Position numbers and translations under genes: made by a program. 64,000 nt of DNA from Corallochytrium limacisporum (Eukaryota; Opisthokonta): positions 21,086 through 85,085 of the forward strand of contig PDIP01000028.1 of NCBI GenBank assembly GCA_002811645.1, read 5' to 3'. Positions 60,840-64,000 of this stretch are shown here, one piece after another. The notes beneath the pieces were generated by a model that did not search any database, had not been told where the DNA came from, and worked only from the letters and a program-made list of their open reading frames with translations. Every line of letters starts with the position of its first letter. Positions within the stretch are counted from its first letter, which is position 1.

Positions 60840-63800
60840 ATGGCTGCCTGTGAAGATGGCGCAGTATGTCTTACGGGTCAATTCTGTGATCTGACCCAAC
60901 CAAATGCACTTGGTCTGGGAATCTGCCGGCCTTGCACGTTTGGCATGACCTGCCGTGACGATATCAACTCCGACGGCCCCTCGAACCGCACCGTACGCCA
61001 GTCCGTGTCCTCACTACTCTGTCCACAGAACTCTTTCTGCGAGGCTCCCTTTGAAGCCCCACGGATCTGTGACGTCGGTCTCTTTTGCTGCTCCGGACAT
61101 GATCAGATTAACCTCGCCATCGACTCCACAAATGGTCTTTGCCTGGGGGGCATTTCTGTAGTCCAACAATTCCACGTCTGCGAAAATGATGGCCGATTCT
61201 GCGACCCTGGGGACGCAGAAAACCCGCCACTGCGGCCCTGCGACCTTAATGCGGACGGTACACAGAATTTCTGTCCACGTGAATGCGGGTCACTACCAGA
61301 CGGTATGCCAGATAGCACCGGTCGCCTCTGTCGCACAGCAGCGCAGCAAGTTGATTGTCCGGCGGGCCAGTGGTGTCCAATGGGATCCCAGGCGCCGGAG
61401 AGTTGTGTCTTTGGCGATCTGCACTGCACAGACAGTGGGCTCAGCAGCCCTTCCGTCCCATTTGCCGTCTATGGCATTGTTGCGGGGATAGTGTTGGTAC
61501 TGCTCGGAGCCGTATACGCATTTCCAGCCCTGCGCCGGGTTATCAAAGGGCGCCAGGAAAAGCGGGAGGAAGCCAAGCGCCTGGCAGAGCGACAGGAGCA
61601 ACTGAAGATCACACAACAGGGTGCCATACTTGGATCCATAATGGCAGCCAGTGCGGACACGGATGCAGACACCAATGGTGGACTAGGAAAGGAGAGCAAG
61701 GAGGACTCCGTCTACGACGGCACAGCGGAAGAGTTTGCCTCAGTGCGCACATATGCTCCCGAAGACGTCGTAAGGGACCGTAAACTACAGGCTGAGCTCT
61801 CGGTCCACGCGCGGTACGCCGTGGCCCAGCAAGCGCTGGTGCACTTGGGCGCAATTCGACGGGAGTCCGTCTACGTTAGCACAGGCACGTTGCCGATGAC
61901 TGCGCAGCATTATTTCAATCATGGCGAGGATAGCCTAGGACATGCATCACCGGCGTCGTCAACGACTCAGTCGACAATGTTGGGTGGCGGTGCCAGCATA
62001 GGCACCACTGGGACAGCAGGGCAACCACCATTCTCGCAGGCTCCTGAGACGGATAGTGTAGACGCCGTGGAAGTGCGTGCCCCTGCAACAGAAATTAAGT
62101 TCTCAAATCTTAGCATGTGGATCGATCAAGAGGAGACAAAGGCAGAGACCGTCCAACGCTACAAGCAGGCCCTAACCACTTGTTCTCCGTCACTGGCACT
62201 CAAAGCACCAAAGGTCAAAGGGCGGCAAATTTTGCACAATGTATCTGGTCATATCCGCGCAGGTGAATTTGTTGGTATCATGGGTCCGAGCGGCAGTGGC
62301 AAGACTACACTGATGACAGCCATTATCGGTGACATTGCCAACAATACACAACTGGAGGGTGAGGTAACGGCCACAATCAATGGTGCAGCAACCGCATCCA
62401 TCAAGAACTACATGGGATTCGTGCCTCAAAAGGATATCATGAACACGGATCTAACAGTACGGGAGAATGTCTTTTTCTCGGCCATGAAGAATAGTGACCG
62501 GCGGTTGACACGGGAAGAGATTGAAGACACCGTAGACTGGACTCTGGAGATTTTGGACCTCAGCCACGTAGCTCATTCCATCATCGGTGACGAGCTGAAG
62601 CGGGGCATCAGTGGTGGCCAGCGCAAGCGCGTGAATGTGGCAATGGAAATGGCGGCAAAGCCATCAATACTGTTTCTGGACGAGCCAACTAGCGGCCTGG
62701 ACGCTGGTGCAGCCTATGAACTGACTCTGACGCTCAGTCGGTCCGCCCGTAACTTTGGAGTGACCATGGTTGCTGTTCTGCACCAGCCTCGATACCAGGC
62801 CTTCCTTGCCATGGACCGAGTACTGCTCATGGCCAAGGGTGGGCATTTGGCGTACTTTGGGGAAACACGCAAGGCACTGCAATACTTCCGACATGAGGGA
62901 TTTCACCAGCTTGTAGCTGACAACCCGGCGGACTTTGTGCTTGATGTGATCAGTGGCAAGGTAGCGCGACATGTACCCGTAGAAGGCAGTGATGGAGTAG
63001 ACATCATCCCTTCGAACACCAAAGTACCCAAGCAGAATCCATCCCTAGACCGCGTGAAGAAAACCAAGCTCGCACCGCAGGTATCCTTAAACACAGCAGT
63101 GAACATGGGTCTGGTCAAGAAGGTCAGGGTCAGTGCCACTGATGTGGCCAACCTCTGGGATCCTAAAAAATTGAAATCCATAGAAGCCATGACCTACGCT
63201 GATGATCCAGGTAATCGTAGTGCCCTGATCGAATCACTCTTCCACAAGCGGACGAATCTCGACAGACGCGTAACTGAACCACAGGCGGTGCTCCTGTTGA
63301 CCCAGGATATGGGCATGGGCATGCTACCTGTTGCACAGGTGCATGAAGCCTTCCGGAAGGTGGACTCCGACCACCAGAATGCTATCACATACTCCCAGTT
63401 CCTGGCATTGATTACTGAACTGGATAAGAGCGGTACACTACAGAAGGCCCTGGCCACACAGCGGCACGAAAATGTGCGCCACTTCCGTCGGACGCGGGCA
63501 GTACACGGGCACGATCACCACCACCACCACCATCACCACCTGCTGGGCAGGCGCCGGTCCGGGGCGGTACATTCGCCGCAGCAACTGCGCGCCCGACAAG
63601 GGCCCGGTCTTCATGCAAACCCCCTCGCTGGCCATCGCGAAGAATATGACACAGAGACAGAGACAATGACGGGCACAAACACAGGAATCCCACAGCATGA
63701 GGAAGACGCGATCATTGCCGCTGGTAGTCCCGACGACTTTGCCCGACGTCCGTCCAAAATGCGTCAATTTGTGACCTTACTGCGGGAACTGATAAGTACT

Positions 63801-64000
63801 GAGTACGTCAAGCGCTCCACGGTGATTGGCATGCTCGTCCTGCACCTGTTCCTGGCCGCCATTCTAGGCATTCGCTTCGTGGGAGAATTTTTCTATCCAC
63901 AGACGATTGTGATTGTCATTGTTGTCGCAGTACTGATCCATGCACTGATGTTGACCATTCCCGCCATTGCTGTGTTTATTCGACACCGTGAAGCGTGGTA
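60840..64000 (+). CDS. ABCG-type half-transporter, second copy, 3' end cut by the window
   Basis: Open from an ATG at 60840 to the end of the window (1053 codons), so incomplete. The N-terminus is Cys-rich (about residues 1-200), followed by a membrane span (SVPFAVYGIVAGIVLVLLGA). The nucleotide-binding domain has Walker A GPSGSGKT (near 482), signature ISGGQRKR (near 590) and Walker B ILFLDEPTSGLD. The linker has a degenerate EF-hand-like loop, DSDHQNAITYSQ (842-853), preceded by a helix HEAFRKV, and later a run of eight His. The first spans of the ABC2 membrane domain start near the end of the window. Its domain order matches the divergent neighbour at 53538-57767, so the two are probably old paralogues. 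No signal peptide is evident. Confidence 0.9.
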   Translation, partial: MAACEDGAVCLTGQFCDLTQPNALGLGICRPCTFGMTCRDDINSDGPSNRTVRQSVSSLLCPQNSFCEAPFEAPRICDVGLFCCSGHDQINLAIDSTNGLCLGGISVVQQFHVCENDGRFCDPGDAENPPLRPCDLNADGTQNFCPRECGSLPDGMPDSTGRLCRTAAQQVDCPAGQWCPMGSQAPESCVFGDLHCTDSGLSSPSVPFAVYGIVAGIVLVLLGAVYAFPALRRVIKGRQEKREEAKRLAERQEQLKITQQGAILGSIMAASADTDADTNGGLGKESKEDSVYDGTAEEFASVRTYAPEDVVRDRKLQAELSVHARYAVAQQALVHLGAIRRESVYVSTGTLPMTAQHYFNHGEDSLGHASPASSTTQSTMLGGGASIGTTGTAGQPPFSQAPETDSVDAVEVRAPATEIKFSNLSMWIDQEETKAETVQRYKQALTTCSPSLALKAPKVKGRQILHNVSGHIRAGEFVGIMGPSGSGKTTLMTAIIGDIANNTQLEGEVTATINGAATASIKNYMGFVPQKDIMNTDLTVRENVFFSAMKNSDRRLTREEIEDTVDWTLEILDLSHVAHSIIGDELKRGISGGQRKRVNVAMEMAAKPSILFLDEPTSGLDAGAAYELTLTLSRSARNFGVTMVAVLHQPRYQAFLAMDRVLLMAKGGHLAYFGETRKALQYFRHEGFHQLVADNPADFVLDVISGKVARHVPVEGSDGVDIIPSNTKVPKQNPSLDRVKKTKLAPQVSLNTAVNMGLVKKVRVSATDVANLWDPKKLKSIEAMTYADDPGNRSALIESLFHKRTNLDRRVTEPQAVLLLTQDMGMGMLPVAQVHEAFRKVDSDHQNAITYSQFLALITELDKSGTLQKALATQRHENVRHFRRTRAVHGHDHHHHHHHHLLGRRRSGAVHSPQQLRARQGPGLHANPLAGHREEYDTETETMTGTNTGIPQHEEDAIIAAGSPDDFARRPSKMRQFVTLLRELISTEYVKRSTVIGMLVLHLFLAAILGIRFVGEFFYPQTIVIVIVVAVLIHALMLTIPAIAVFIRHREAW

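Noticed and set aside
1-64000. CRISPR array, operons or mobile elements
   Set aside because: No direct-repeat and spacer array, no transposase or reverse transcriptase-like frame, and no long terminal repeat was found; the genes are separately spaced and of eukaryotic type.

Overview
The window is nuclear DNA of a eukaryote with compact, nearly intron-free genes. It has eukaryote-only proteins (eIF6, eIF3g, an augmin-type subunit, a TPX2-like factor, a class V-like myosin, PIG-M, NUS1), single-gene transcription units on both strands, ATG starts in Kozak-like contexts, and one clear GTAAGT...CAG intron. A protein O-mannosyltransferase of the Pmt4/POMT1 type, a UDP-GlcNAc pyrophosphorylase, a copper amine oxidase and an MCT-like carrier fit an opisthokont best: an early-diverging fungus or a unicellular relative of animals and fungi. 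I cannot place it more precisely from sequence alone; an intron-poor lineage such as Corallochytrium would be one hypothesis.

Layout. 1-1.4 kb: low-complexity DNA. 1.4-9.5 kb: an RPP40-like protein (+) converging on a protein O-mannosyltransferase (-), an unrecognised protein (-), and a HAUS3-like coiled-coil protein (-). 10-14.6 kb: eIF6 (-), eIF3g (+), NUS1-type dolichol-synthesis subunit (-). 14.6-16.9 kb: a long noncoding stretch with a perfect C10/G10 palindrome. 16.9-23.2 kb: a frame-broken two-pass membrane protein (+), a mitochondrial ABCB7/Atm1 half-transporter (-), and a RlmI-like rRNA methyltransferase (-). 25.4-27.2 kb: an MFS carrier. 28.8-30.2 kb: a two-exon small membrane protein and a broken small basic gene. 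30.5-33.6 kb: ERAL1-like GTPase and a DUF924 protein (both -). 34.8-40.7 kb: a MYND-like protein (+), a TPX2-like protein (+), and PIG-M (-). 42-51.6 kb: copper amine oxidase (+), myosin (+), UAP1 (-). 53.5-64 kb: two large divergent ABCG half-transporters; the second runs off the window.

How the genes relate. Four genes bear on glycosylation: NUS1 (dolichol), the O-mannosyltransferase and PIG-M (both use dolichol-P-mannose), and UAP1 (UDP-GlcNAc). Two concern spindle microtubules (HAUS3-like, TPX2-like). Several act in mitochondria (ABCB7, ERAL1-like, probably the RlmI-like enzyme). There are no operons; neighbouring genes are separately transcribed. Intergenic DNA is of two kinds: short plain spacers, and 1-3 kb islands rich in C-runs, G-runs and microsatellites, some of which also carry E2F-like sites.

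For several minus-strand genes the longest open frame begins at a non-ATG codon. I moved those starts to the first in-frame ATG (O-mannosyltransferase, ERAL1-like, DUF924, UAP1; also the plus-strand membrane protein at 16880). Family assignments come from recognised motifs only; no database search was possible.
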